Source: Bin55 sp965199895 (GTDB lineage Bacteria; Pseudomonadota; Gammaproteobacteria; Pseudomonadales; Azotimanducaceae). From it: a stretch of 64,000 bases of DNA. Position 1 is the first letter of the stretch. The number at the start of each line of letters is the position of its first letter. Location: the NCBI GenBank assembly GCA_965199895.1, contig CBDATJ010000002.1, positions 1-64,000 on the forward strand. The letters run 5' to 3'. Both the position numbers and the translations under genes were made by a program. The notes beneath the pieces were generated by a model. It searched no databases. It saw only the letters and a program-made list of their open reading frames with translations, and was not told the DNA's origin. This document shows, in pieces, positions 27,955 to 37,288 of the stretch.

Positions 27955-29063
27955 CAGCGAGTTAGGTGCGGGGGTAACTGGTCGTGTTCTATATGAAGAG
28001 TTCGAGTTGGAAACGCGAAGTCAGCTCCATGATTGACCACAATATCTGTGATTTTGAGTAGGAGCTCTTGTTTGATTTCGTGGAACTCAGTCCATACGGT
28101 AGTCTTGGTAAACGTGTAGACGAAGAAGTTAACGGAAGAATCGTCCAACTCAATAAGGTTAACCATAAGAGTTTTTGTTGTATCGATTGCGGGATGATTG
28201 AGAAGCATGTCTCTCACTTCATCAATCACCTTTGCTGCTACTCCTATGTCTTCGTATCGTAAACCAAAGATCTCATAAAACCGTCGGTTCAGCATTCGTG
28301 AAGGGTTCTCAACCGTGATGGTTGTGAAAGTTGAATTGGGAACGTACAAAGGTCGTTGATCAAAGGTACGGATTTTTGTCATACGCCAACCGATGTGTTC
28401 CACTGTTCCTTCAATACTCTTGTCGGGTGAACGTATCCAATCTCCTGGTCCAAATGGCTTATCAAAGAACAACAACAGAGCCCCAAAGAAGTTAGCTAAT
28501 AGACCTTGCGCAGCAAAACCAACTGCAATTCCACTAATTCCACCAAACGCAAGTAAACCAGTGATTTGAACCTCAAAGGTTTGCATGATCATCAAGACGG
28601 TAAGGAGTGTTACTGTTACATCCAATACTCTACATACTATTCGTGCAGTTTCTGGATCCCAACGAGAAACCTTGCCGTCTTTTCTCTTGTGTTCGACAAC
28701 GATCTTTTGAAATTCACGAATAAACCGAATCGCAAACCAAGTGAACAGCAGAATAATCGAAGCAGATCTGAATTTATCGAGGTATTCGTAGAAGACATCT
28801 TGAGTTTCTGCAATGTTGGACGTGTATGTAATGGATACAGCGATACTGATACCAATTAACCAGACTGTCCAATAGATTGGTCTATTGATCGAGTTGAATA
28901 AAGCATCATCCCAAGGAGTTTTTGTGGTCTCTGTTCCTGATCTAATTCGTCGGAGTATCCGGTGAATCAATACTTTGGCTAGTGCAGTACAAACCAGTAC
29001 GAGACCAACTATGAACAACCAACCCCATTGGATCCACAGGGGTCCCTCAAAAAATTCCATCAT
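27954..29063 (-). CDS. MscS-family mechanosensitive channel
   Basis: Small-conductance mechanosensitive channel or a related small-solute channel. Four or five hydrophobic segments occupy the first 175 residues. The pore-lining motif is in 'GGISGIAVGFAAQGLLANFF', followed by 'LLFFDKPFGPGDWIRSPD' and the beta domain 'EGTVEHIGWRMTKIRTFDQR' with 'VPNSTF'. The product is 369 residues. It is the first gene of the mscS-hpt-phosphorylase run. No functional link between the channel and the salvage enzymes is evident, so the arrangement may be only positional. Confidence 0.92.
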   Translation of the reverse strand: MMEFFEGPLWIQWGWLFIVGLVLVCTALAKVLIHRILRRIRSGTETTKTPWDDALFNSINRPIYWTVWLIGISIAVSITYTSNIAETQDVFYEYLDKFRSASIILLFTWFAIRFIREFQKIVVEHKRKDGKVSRWDPETARIVCRVLDVTVTLLTVLMIMQTFEVQITGLLAFGGISGIAVGFAAQGLLANFFGALLLFFDKPFGPGDWIRSPDKSIEGTVEHIGWRMTKIRTFDQRPLYVPNSTFTTITVENPSRMLNRRFYEIFGLRYEDIGVAAKVIDEVRDMLLNHPAIDTTKTLMVNLIELDDSSVNFFVYTFTKTTVWTEFHEIKQELLLKITDIVVNHGADFAFPTRTLHIEHDQLPPHLTR

Positions 29064-29219
29064 CTACTGCCTCCACTCCTCAATAGGTCTGCAATACACA
29101 GATGAGTGATCGATAAGCAAATTTTAAGAGTGGGTGAATCGTGCGAACACAAAATTTGAACTTTTGCAGAGAGAATAGGCTAAAAATTGAACAAATTCCC
29201 CAATAAATAGCTGATTTCC

Positions 29220-29249
29220 TTGCATTTTGTATCAATTTATATATATTAT
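29220..29249 (+). promoter_or_regulatory. Candidate lexA promoter
   Basis: TTGCAT (29220-29225) and TATTAT (29244-29249) are 18 bases apart, 37 bases before the lexA ATG. The surrounding sequence is very AT-rich, so alternatives are possible. I found no canonical CTGT-N8-ACAG SOS box near it. Confidence 0.4.
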
Positions 29250-29285
29250 TATAGATATGTACACAATCCCCTATTGGAGAATACT

Positions 29286-29915
29286 ATGCCTAGAAAACCC
29301 ACTAAACACTTAACTAAACGCCAGACCGAAGTTTTGCACATGATCCGCGACTGGATTGAGACTCAGGGATTTCCCCCGACTCGTAGAGACATCGCAAGGT
29401 ACTTTGAGTTTAAGTCGCCCAATGCGTCAGAAGAACACTTGAAATCTTTGGAGCGTAAAGGTGCCATCATCGTCAAGCGACATGCTTCACGCGGCATCTT
29501 CCTGACACCCAAATACCAAAGAAAATCTGCTGATTCGATACCCGTGGTTGGTCGAGTGGCTGCGGGAAGTCCTGTATTAGCTGAAGAACATGTTGAGAAA
29601 CATGTCGATGTTTCGTCGTTAAATTTCAAACCTCGACCTGACTATTTTCTCAAAGTTCAAGGTACCAGCATGATCAATCTTGGCATCTTGGAGGATGATC
29701 TTATCGCTGTCCACAAAACTACTGATGTCAAAAATGGACAAGTAGTGGTTGCTCGGATTGATAACGATGTTACGGTAAAAGTGTTTGAACGTTTACCCGA
29801 TGGTGGTATTGCTCTAGTTCCAGCAAACCCAGAGTTTCAGACTATCTTTGTCGATCCTTCTACAGAGGGATTTGCGATAGAAGGTCTCAGTGTCGGTTTA
29901 GTTAGGGAGCTATAA
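29286..29915 (+). CDS. lexA: LexA, SOS repressor
   Basis: Represses SOS genes and self-cleaves with RecA. The N-terminal winged-helix contains 'GFPPTRRDIARYF' and 'SPNASEEHLKSLERKGAI', a conserved recognition helix. The cleavage site is the Ala-Gly in 'VGRVAAGSPVLAE'. The catalytic Ser is in 'VQGTSM' and Lys in 'DNDVTVKVFE'. The ATG at 29286 has GGAG six bases before it; longer frames to 29220 look unrelated. The product is 209 residues. The sequence between lexA and the topA stop is 60 bases; they converge. Confidence 0.95.
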   Translation: MPRKPTKHLTKRQTEVLHMIRDWIETQGFPPTRRDIARYFEFKSPNASEEHLKSLERKGAIIVKRHASRGIFLTPKYQRKSADSIPVVGRVAAGSPVLAEEHVEKHVDVSSLNFKPRPDYFLKVQGTSMINLGILEDDLIAVHKTTDVKNGQVVVARIDNDVTVKVFERLPDGGIALVPANPEFQTIFVDPSTEGFAIEGLSVGLVREL

Positions 29916-29975
29916 AGAAATATCTGGATGCGGGTGACACACGTTACCCGTATCTGCTTCAAATGATTACGAGTT

Positions 29976-32570
29976 TCAAGCAGTATCGCTTGAGTGCCAC
30001 CTTCCATTGATAAAGCGGGATGACCATTTCGGACCTTTTCCCTTTCCTGCCACGCTGACGTAATGCTCTCGCGATTTACGATCGAAACGAATCACTGTGG
30101 GATTACCTTCTGAATCTCCCGCAGGAGCATCTAACAAGTACTTGAATTTCGGATCTAGCTCATTGGCATGCGAAAGCAGTTCATTGACTTTTGGTTGTCT
30201 ACGTTCTCGTAGTTTAGGATACTTGCTCGCCAGTAAAAATAGCCCAGAAGCACCTTCACGAAGTACGTAATAGTCATCTGCATTAGCTGTAGTACAACGT
30301 AATTCCGGCATGTGAATCGGATCAGCTCTAGGTGGTTCAGCGCTACCGTCGGTAGCCATTTTTCGCGTCGTTTTGCACTCTGAGTTTGTACATGCAAAGT
30401 ACTTGCCAAACCGTCCAGATTTAAGCTCCATCGACGTTCCACACTTGTGGCATTCAACAGTAGGCCCATCAAAGGATGCCGTTTCATACGCACCTTCTTC
30501 TACGAAGTTACCACCGCAATTAGGATCGGGGCAAATATGAATCTTCTTTGAGTGATCGATCAGAAACCCGTCCATCGGGGTAGAACAAATACTGCATTTT
30601 TGCTTATTCCAAAGTATCCGACTTTCTTTTTCATCTTCATCCCCGGTAACCGGTTCCTCAGAAATAGAAACACTCATCGTATTGGAGCATTTCTCGTCAC
30701 CGGTCTTCATAAAACCTTCACAAGCGAGGAATATCCCGGTACTTGCAGTACGGATGAGCATTTTGTTGTTATTGCACTTCGGGCAAGTCAGTTCAGCTTT
30801 GATTGGAGCATTCCAATGATTCTTGGTGTCATTAGCGACTCGTTTGAACTGTTCACGGAAATTCGAGTAAAAGTCGTTCAAAACGTTGGTCCATATGCCT
30901 TCACCCATGGCGACTCGATCTAGCTCTTTCTCCATGTTTGCAGTGAACTCGTACTCCATCAGATTCGCAAATTCTTTCATCAGATGATCTGTAACGATCT
31001 CACCAATCCGTTCTGCATGGAATCGTCCTTTGGTTACGGTCACATAACCTCGTTCTTGAATTGTGGAGATGATCGGGACATAAGTACTGGGTCGACCAAT
31101 CCCTCTCTTTTCCAACTCTCTAACTAACGAAGCTTCACTGAACCTTGTTGGTGGCTTGGTAAATCGTTGAACCTTTTCGGTCTTTTCGGACTTGAGTAAT
31201 TCACCTATAGCAAAATCAGGTAGTAGCTGCTGATCTTCACTGCGGGCAGCAGGACGATAGACTCGGGTGAAACCATCAAAGATTACCACCCTACCTTTGA
31301 TCGACAGTTGGTAGTCTCCAGCATCAACTAAAGTTGTTACACTTTGATATTGAGCCGGTGTCATTTGACACGAAACAAACCTTCGCCAAATTAGATCGTA
31401 GAGTCGCTTTTGGTCGTTTTCTGTTACGTCGATTCGATCGGGTGTTCGATTCACATCAGTTGGACGAATTGCTTCGTGCGCTTCTTGAGCTGATGGACTC
31501 TTGGATCGATAGATCTTAGGAGCATCAGGAAGATATTGATCCGAGTATTGTTTATTAATGAATCCCCTAACGCTATCCACCGATTCGGTAGAGAGATTGG
31601 TTGAATCAGTGCGCATATAAGAGATGTGACCGCTCTCATATAATCTTTGTGCAGCGTTCATTGTCCGGCGTACACTAAAACCTAATCGAGTGGATGCTGC
31701 TTGTTGGAGAGTAGATGTAATGAACGGTGGACTGGGTTGTGATTTGGTTTCCCTTTTCTCATGGCTTGCGACTACAAATTTGTTTCCTTGTAGCTCATCA
31801 ACCGCTATCGATGCTTCTGTTTCAGTACTCGCAGAAAATTTCGCTCCTTTGTATTTGATGACTTTAAACTTGTAGGACGTAGGTTTCTCTGCTGAATCGG
31901 ATTGAGATATTTGAGTTATATGACTGAAAATCTCCCAGTATTCCTCAACGTTGAAAGCTCGGATTTCTCTTTCTCGTTCAACAACTAGACGCACAGCTAT
32001 AGATTGAACACGTCCACCGGATAGTTTTCGAGCGACTTTTGCATAAAGCAGCGGAGTTAGTTCAAACCCTACAACCCTATCCAAGAATCTTCTTGCCTGT
32101 TGTGCATTCACTCGATTTATATTGACAATACCTGGATCAGTAAATGCAGATTGAATGGCGCACTTGGTAATCTCATTGAACACCACTCGACGAAATCGCT
32201 CGGGCGATCCGCCTAATACTTCCTGAAGGTGCCAAGCAATAGCTTCCCCTTCCCTATCCAGGTCAGTGGCGAGATATACCGTATCTGAGTGCTTTGCTGC
32301 AGCTTTGAGTTCTGAGACAACTTTACGTTTTGCATCTTGAACGACGTAGTGAGCTTCCCAGTCATTGTCAGGATCTACCCCCATAATCTCTAAACGACTA
32401 CCAGATTTTGATTCAGTCAATGCTAGCAATTGTTTGAGCGTATAGAACTTTCCTTTCTTGAGATCACGGATATGTCCTTTACTGGACTTAACGATGTAAT
32501 CCTTTCCAAGATATTTTCCGATGGTGGTCGCCTTCTTCGGCGACTCAACAATCACGAGTGAGCGGCCCAT
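29976..32570 (-). CDS. topA: DNA topoisomerase I
   Basis: Relaxes negatively supercoiled DNA. TOPRIM landmarks are 'LVIVESPKKATTIGKYLG' and 'TDLDREGEAIAWHLQE'; the catalytic Tyr is in 'HISYMRTDSTNLS'. Three zinc-finger segments follow: 'CPKCNNNKM...CSN', 'CSICSTPM...CPDPNC' and 'CHKCGTSMELKSGRFGKYF'. I chose the ATG at 32570, which is preceded by AAGGAGG, over the open frame to 32618. At 864 residues it is full length. Its 3' end converges on lexA. Confidence 0.96.
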   Translation of the reverse strand: MGRSLVIVESPKKATTIGKYLGKDYIVKSSKGHIRDLKKGKFYTLKQLLALTESKSGSRLEIMGVDPDNDWEAHYVVQDAKRKVVSELKAAAKHSDTVYLATDLDREGEAIAWHLQEVLGGSPERFRRVVFNEITKCAIQSAFTDPGIVNINRVNAQQARRFLDRVVGFELTPLLYAKVARKLSGGRVQSIAVRLVVEREREIRAFNVEEYWEIFSHITQISQSDSAEKPTSYKFKVIKYKGAKFSASTETEASIAVDELQGNKFVVASHEKRETKSQPSPPFITSTLQQAASTRLGFSVRRTMNAAQRLYESGHISYMRTDSTNLSTESVDSVRGFINKQYSDQYLPDAPKIYRSKSPSAQEAHEAIRPTDVNRTPDRIDVTENDQKRLYDLIWRRFVSCQMTPAQYQSVTTLVDAGDYQLSIKGRVVIFDGFTRVYRPAARSEDQQLLPDFAIGELLKSEKTEKVQRFTKPPTRFSEASLVRELEKRGIGRPSTYVPIISTIQERGYVTVTKGRFHAERIGEIVTDHLMKEFANLMEYEFTANMEKELDRVAMGEGIWTNVLNDFYSNFREQFKRVANDTKNHWNAPIKAELTCPKCNNNKMLIRTASTGIFLACEGFMKTGDEKCSNTMSVSISEEPVTGDEDEKESRILWNKQKCSICSTPMDGFLIDHSKKIHICPDPNCGGNFVEEGAYETASFDGPTVECHKCGTSMELKSGRFGKYFACTNSECKTTRKMATDGSAEPPRADPIHMPELRCTTANADDYYVLREGASGLFLLASKYPKLRERRQPKVNELLSHANELDPKFKYLLDAPAGDSEGNPTVIRFDRKSREHYVSVAGKGKGPKWSSRFINGRWHSSDTA

Positions 32571-32674
32571 AATCCTCCTTGAATTTATCCTATAGCTACG
32601 TGTCCATCCAGAAGCCACATCGAAACTGCATTTGTGTGAATTTGCGGTTTCTCATCTATATACATACATAGAAA

Positions 32675-33256
32675 TCAATGTTCAATATCTGGCAATTCAA
32701 ACTGTTCTATTGGCGACTGTGCCATATTGAGTTCCATAAGTTGATTCAGTTCTGTAGAAAGGTTGTTGACAAATTGTTCCACAGTACTGGAATCTAATCT
32801 CTCATACCCAAGCCATCGAACCATATTATTCGAGCATTCTAGAGCAATGAGCCTTTGAGGTAGTCTTGATTTCAATTCTGCAATCTTGATCCAATAGTCT
32901 TTTGACAACTCAATTTCTTTTTCTGATGCAACGTTTTCGAGCTGAGTTTTTGGTACTGGTCCCCTATCATTTTTGGACTCGTACAACCTCCAGCAGGGGA
33001 CTACTCCATGTTCCGCAGGGTATCGTTTAGCCCAAGAAACACATCTTAGCTTTGGTTCTCTCTTTAAGCCACCTGGAGTGATTCTTTCCATTGCGGGCGC
33101 ATTCACATCAGGGATCATCAACACACTTACTTCGATGCCTTCTTTGTGTGCCTCTAATCTGAGCCTACTAATTTCTCTTTCCCGTCGAGATGGCATGAAA
33201 TAAAAGATTCCACTAGCGATGACCAGAAGCACCAGTACGATAATGAGGTACGCCAT
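32675..33256 (-). CDS. Membrane-anchored hypothetical protein upstream of topA
   Basis: N-terminal membrane segment 'YLIIVLVLLVIASGIFYFM', then a basic stretch 'PSRREREISRLRLEAHKEG' and a soluble domain with 'LRCVSWAKRYPAEHG', 'WRLYESK' and an amphipathic C-terminus. I do not recognise a named family, although a hypothetical protein of similar size lies upstream of topA in Pseudomonas. The product is 193 residues. The 104 bases to the topA start could allow co-transcription. Confidence 0.75.
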   Translation of the reverse strand: MAYLIIVLVLLVIASGIFYFMPSRREREISRLRLEAHKEGIEVSVLMIPDVNAPAMERITPGGLKREPKLRCVSWAKRYPAEHGVVPCWRLYESKNDRGPVPKTQLENVASEKEIELSKDYWIKIAELKSRLPQRLIALECSNNMVRWLGYERLDSSTVEQFVNNLSTELNQLMELNMAQSPIEQFELPDIEH

Positions 33257-33357
33257 GACAACTCATCCACCTATCCGGAATCAATGCTCAAGCTTTCGAA
33301 CTCTGATGGTTCGACGAAATTCAGCCTACAAACGGATTGATTCAACAGCTTTGTTAT

Positions 33358-33384
33358 TTGAAAATTTAGCCAATGCAATATAAT
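33358..33384 (+). promoter_or_regulatory. Candidate promoter upstream of slt
   Basis: TTGAAA (33358-33363) and a perfect TATAAT (33379-33384) are spaced by 15 bases. The predicted start would be near 33391, about 260 bases before the slt ATG that I favour. The intervening sequence to 33650 holds no good small ORF, so it would be a long leader. The palindrome at 33401 lies just downstream of the predicted start. Confidence 0.5.
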
Positions 33385-33400
33385 ATGTTATAGGACACAG

Positions 33401-33416
33401 TGAACGGAACCGTTCA
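33401..33416. promoter_or_regulatory. 16-base inverted repeat, candidate operator
   Basis: TGAACGGAACCGTTCA has two perfect 7-base arms with AA between them. Its position at about +10 to +25 from the TATAAT promoter is where a repressor would block initiation or early elongation. The form resembles TetR-family operators, but I do not know the regulator and none is encoded nearby. Confidence 0.5.
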
Positions 33417-33650
33417 GCAGTGGGACTGGGAGTATTTAAAGAGAGATTTAATTCCACATGAAGTGATAGACTGCACCCTACTTTGAGTGTGCAAAAACTC
33501 TCACATGCTCCCTAACATCTAGACTTAAATCAACTATTGAACAACGAACACATGGACGTGAATGTTGTAGGCCCTACAGTTAGCCAATGGCTAGCAATGC
33601 CACTTAAACCTTTCTTAAAGCTGCAAACTCGCTCGCAGTTTTCCAAAGTC

Positions 33651-35567
33651 ATGAAGTCTCCTTTCTTATACCTGAGTACATGGTTGATGTTAGGCTGCGG
33701 CTCATTGCTTGGTGATAACGTTTCGATACCGATAGAAGAATTCAATCTTGAAGAACAAAGGTCACTCTACAAGGAAGCAAAAGCTGCGTTGGATCGTCGC
33801 AACACTGAAAAGTATCTACTGCTCAAAGATCAGCTGGAGAACTATCCACTTTACCCTTATCTGATTTATGGTGAGGCCATGCAGCGGATCAGCCGTATCA
33901 ACCCGGAGGAAAAAGACGAACTCATTGAACAGTTGAGTGACACTGTTCTAGGAGAGGAGTTTTATAAACACTGGATCGATACTCAAGCGAGTCGCAACCG
34001 CTGGCAAGTGTATGTCGATAACTTCAGATCAACCACTAATGCAGCGGAAGAGTGCCGGTATCTGCGTGCAATGTATCGCATTGGCCGCCAGGAAGAAGCA
34101 CTTGATTTAGTTCCAAAATTATGGATCGTCGGCAAATCTCAACCCAAAGAGTGTGATCGGATCTTTGAAGTTTGGATTCAGTCTAAACGACTAACCAATT
34201 TAATGGCTTGGGAGCGACTGACTTTAGCAATCGAAGCAGACTCCAAGATTCTTGCTCGTTACCTCTTACGCTTTTTTCCACCAAATGAACAAAAATTAGC
34301 CAAACTCTACTACGACGTTCATAGAAACCCATCATTGGTTAAGAACTCCAGCCGATTTGAAGACACGCAAAATGGTCGTCAGGTACTTGCGCATGGACTG
34401 GTTCGTTTTGCTCGAGATAAAGCATTGGATGCACAAGCATTGTGGGAGAAGTACCAAAGTCGGTTTACCTTTGACCCATTAATCAAAAAACGACTGGATA
34501 GTGACCTCGCGTTTTGGGTTGCAAGAGAAGGAAGGTTGTACAAGGAAATCAATCCAGATTTTTCCTCTTCAACCATAGAAAAGATCGTAGATACTGCCCT
34601 AGCCCAAACAGAATGGCAATTGGCACGAGATTGGATCGAGGTACTACCGACTGAAGAACGACAAGCTTACAAGTGGCAATATTGGTATGGACGAACCGCA
34701 ATCGAACTCAACCTCAACACTGATCAGACTACTTTACGTGAGTTAGCGCAAGAACGAACCTACTATGGCTTCTTAGCTGCCAATCTATTGGACCTACCTA
34801 TTAGCATTAATGCTCACGAGTGGGAAGATGAACCACTAGAGCGTGTGCGCCATCTGAAAGATCCAAGAATCGCTCGTATTTTTGAGTTGTATGAGCTCAA
34901 TTTAGGTTACCAAGCCAAAAGAGAATGGCTTTGGTTGCTCCCTCAACTAGAAGAAGACGCTCGCATTTGGGTAGCTTACGAGATCGGAAATGTCGATTCT
35001 GATCCATGTGATGCAATTGAAGCAGCTTTCAAAGCTGATGCTCACGATTTAATCGAAACTAGGTTCCCTATTTTATACGTTGACCAATTTTCGCGTCACA
35101 CTCAACAGACCAAGATTGAATTAGCCGTGTTGTTAGCGCTCACTCGACAAGAAAGTGCTTTCAGTCCGGATGCGAAATCTAGGGTGGGTGCAAGAGGTTT
35201 GATGCAACTAATGCCTTCGACTGCTCGACGTACTGCACAAAATATTAAAGTACCAAGACCGACTCTGGATCAATTGAATTGGCCAACAGTGAACATTCAA
35301 ATCGGTACCTACCACCTAAGAGAACTACTTGACGAATTTGAAAATCATCTAGTGCTTGCTCTCGCAGCATACAACGCAGGATCGCACCGAGTAGTGAAGT
35401 GGATCGATGGCAAAAGTGGTATGGATACAGCTGCGTGGATCGAGACTATCCCGTTCTACGAAACACGCAACTATGTCAAAAATGTATTAGCCTTCGTTCA
35501 GGTGTATTCTCATCTTCTCAACGAAGAAGCTCCCGTTTTTGCTGAGCACGAAACAAACATCCCCTAA
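33651..35567 (+). CDS. slt: Soluble lytic transglycosylase, Slt70-like
   Basis: Cleaves peptidoglycan glycan strands with formation of 1,6-anhydro ends. The superhelical N-terminal part (residues 40-450) precedes the catalytic domain, with the essential Glu in 'ALTRQESAFSPDAKS', then 'GARGLMQLMPSTAR' and 'LALAAYNAGSHRVVKW'. The ATG at 33651 gives a hydrophobic signal-like start, 'MKSPFLYLSTWLMLGC', perhaps a lipoprotein; the frame is open to 33537 and other starts are possible. The product is 638 residues from this start. tatD follows at 7 bases. Confidence 0.92.
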   Translation: MKSPFLYLSTWLMLGCGSLLGDNVSIPIEEFNLEEQRSLYKEAKAALDRRNTEKYLLLKDQLENYPLYPYLIYGEAMQRISRINPEEKDELIEQLSDTVLGEEFYKHWIDTQASRNRWQVYVDNFRSTTNAAEECRYLRAMYRIGRQEEALDLVPKLWIVGKSQPKECDRIFEVWIQSKRLTNLMAWERLTLAIEADSKILARYLLRFFPPNEQKLAKLYYDVHRNPSLVKNSSRFEDTQNGRQVLAHGLVRFARDKALDAQALWEKYQSRFTFDPLIKKRLDSDLAFWVAREGRLYKEINPDFSSSTIEKIVDTALAQTEWQLARDWIEVLPTEERQAYKWQYWYGRTAIELNLNTDQTTLRELAQERTYYGFLAANLLDLPISINAHEWEDEPLERVRHLKDPRIARIFELYELNLGYQAKREWLWLLPQLEEDARIWVAYEIGNVDSDPCDAIEAAFKADAHDLIETRFPILYVDQFSRHTQQTKIELAVLLALTRQESAFSPDAKSRVGARGLMQLMPSTARRTAQNIKVPRPTLDQLNWPTVNIQIGTYHLRELLDEFENHLVLALAAYNAGSHRVVKWIDGKSGMDTAAWIETIPFYETRNYVKNVLAFVQVYSHLLNEEAPVFAEHETNIP

Positions 35568-35573
35568 AAACCG

Positions 35574-36350
35574 ATGATCGACATAGGGGCAAACCTGACT
35601 GATCGATCATTTCGTGATGATCTCAACGACGTTCTCCAGCGTGCTAAAACTTCGGGTATTGAGCACATCATCGTCACAGGAACCGACCTAAAACACAGTC
35701 GCCACGCGATTGATTTGTGTGGCCTATTTCCCGATTATCTCTCATCGACCGTTGGAGTCCACCCACACAATGCGTCGAGTGTGAATGCAAAGACGATTCG
35801 TGAACTCAAGCGATTGGCTGGGCATGATTGTGTAGTAGCAATCGGAGAGACAGGGCTCGATTACTATCGAGAATTCTCTCCTCGCCGAGACCAACAAGCT
35901 GCATTTGAAATGCAGTTGCAACTAGCACAAGAGCTAAATATGCCTGCGTTCATCCATGATCGAAACTCTAAAGGCGATCTACTTCAGGCCTTGTCAAACT
36001 ATCCAAGGCTCCGTGGAGTCATTCACTGTTTCACCGGAACAGAGCAACTTTTGAAGCAATATCTCCAACAAGATCTATATATAGGTATTACAGGTTGGAT
36101 CTGTGATGAGCGACGGGGACTAGAGCTTCAAAAAGCGGTGCGGTGTATTCCAGATGAACGGATACTCATAGAGACAGACGCACCCTATTTGCTACCACGA
36201 ACCATTAAACCAAGGTCAAAATCTCGTCGAAATGAACCCGGAAATCTCATCCACGTTGCAAAAATGATCGCAGATTGCCGATCACAATCCTTGGAAGAGA
36301 TTCAGCAATTTGCTACTGCAAACGCTAAAGCTCTTTTTCGATTAGATTGA
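35574..36350 (+). CDS. tatD: TatD-family DNase
   Basis: Metal-dependent hydrolase or DNase of the TatD family: 'MIDIGANLTDRSF' (a common variant of the HxH site), 'VGVHPHNAS', 'AIGETGLDYYREF', 'FIHDR' and 'LIETDAPYLLPR'. TatD proteins are 3'-5' exonucleases with DNA-repair roles; despite the name, they are not part of Tat transport. The product is 258 residues, and its 3' end overlaps the convergent glutaredoxin-like gene by 26 bases. Confidence 0.93.
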   Translation: MIDIGANLTDRSFRDDLNDVLQRAKTSGIEHIIVTGTDLKHSRHAIDLCGLFPDYLSSTVGVHPHNASSVNAKTIRELKRLAGHDCVVAIGETGLDYYREFSPRRDQQAAFEMQLQLAQELNMPAFIHDRNSKGDLLQALSNYPRLRGVIHCFTGTEQLLKQYLQQDLYIGITGWICDERRGLELQKAVRCIPDERILIETDAPYLLPRTIKPRSKSRRNEPGNLIHVAKMIADCRSQSLEEIQQFATANAKALFRLD

Positions 36351-36561
36351 CGATTTCTTGAACCGTGAAAGGCCACAGAAGTGTTATACCCGCAACACTG
36401 ACGACAGGAATCTTTTCAGCATATTGCTCCAGCAATTCATCATCAAATGCAATATCGACAGCATGTAGATTATTTCCAGACAGCTGTGGAGTAGTAATCA
36501 TCATGTCTAATGCTTGGTCACAGAGAGAGCAACCTTCAGTTGTATAGAAAACTATCATCAT
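36325..36561 (-). CDS. Glutaredoxin-like protein (DUF836-type)
   Basis: A 78-residue thioredoxin-fold protein: 'IVFYTTEGCSLCDQALDMM' with a CxxC active site and 'EKIPVVSVAG' (cis-Pro loop). DUF836 proteins are small glutaredoxin-like proteins of unknown specific role. It starts from an ATG at 36561 (second ATG at 36558). It is convergent to tatD, and its strand is the opposite of the acetyltransferase that follows. Confidence 0.85.
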   Translation of the reverse strand: MMIVFYTTEGCSLCDQALDMMITTPQLSGNNLHAVDIAFDDELLEQYAEKIPVVSVAGITLLWPFTVQEIVNLIEKEL

Positions 36562-36688
36562 GGTTGACTATAGAAAATCTGGTGAGCAAAATTAGTACTT
36601 CAATTTGTTGAATTTTATGTGGAAATTCAGAATCACGCGCGATTACTAAACGGTGTTCACTCACTTGCTCTGAAATATACTCACTTCC

Positions 36689-37280
36689 ATGATGACTACT
36701 AGTGTCGATCCAATAACTCCCATAATCAAGCAAGACCAACCTCCTGTTGAGTCTCCTCGGGTTTACATCCGAAGAATTAGGAGCAGTGATCGTCAACAAG
36801 TGGTAGCTTTATCCCAGTCGAATCAGAAATTTCATTACCCTTGGATCACAGCTCCTCTAACTGCTCACATGTACCGTAACTATATGCGTCCGGCTGCAAC
36901 TAGAGAATGCAGAAGGATTTGCGGTCTGTTTGAAAACTACCGATCAGATCATTGGCATGATTAACCTCAACGAAATCTGTCGCGGTTCTATTTTGAGTGC
37001 GAGCATTTCATACTACGCCGATCGTCAATATTGTCAACAGGGATTGATGACACAAGCTATTCGAGAGTTAATCGAATTTGCATTTCACAACTTAGGACTA
37101 CATCGGTTAGAAGCTGCGATTCGACCGGAAAACATTGCTTCACGAAAACTTGTTCATCGTTGTGGTTTCAAATTTGAGGGCTTATCAGAAGCATATTTGT
37201 TCATCGACGGCTGTTGGAGAGACCACGAACGATGGGCTATTATCGACAACCGACAAACACTCACTCGGACCAAAAAATAA
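36689..37280 (+). pseudogene. RimJ-type GNAT N-acetyltransferase, one frameshift
   Basis: GNAT acetyltransferase of the ribosomal-protein RimJ/RimL type. 'PRVYIRRIRSSDRQQVVALS' and 'FHYPWITAPLTAHMYRNYM' run in one frame, and 'FAVCLKTTDQIIGMINLNEI', 'CQQGLMTQAIRELIEFAF' and 'HRLEAAIRPENIASRKL' in the next. An extra base between about 36885 and 36910 explains the shift; removing one gives 196 residues, normal for the family. Both halves keep the conserved features, so the break is recent, erroneous or tolerated. Start at the first ATG (36689). Confidence 0.85.
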
Positions 37281-37288
37281 CCTTGCAT

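Noticed and set aside
29220..29285. SOS box before lexA
   Set aside because: No CTGT-N8-ACAG pattern. The nearest CTG...CAG pair has the wrong spacing.
33537..33650. Slt starting at the TTG at 33537
   Set aside because: The extra 38 residues are not signal-like; the ATG at 33651 starts a hydrophobic leader.
36536..36799. 87-codon frame on the minus strand
   Set aside because: Antisense to the start of the acetyltransferase, no recognisable domain; the sense protein explains the composition.
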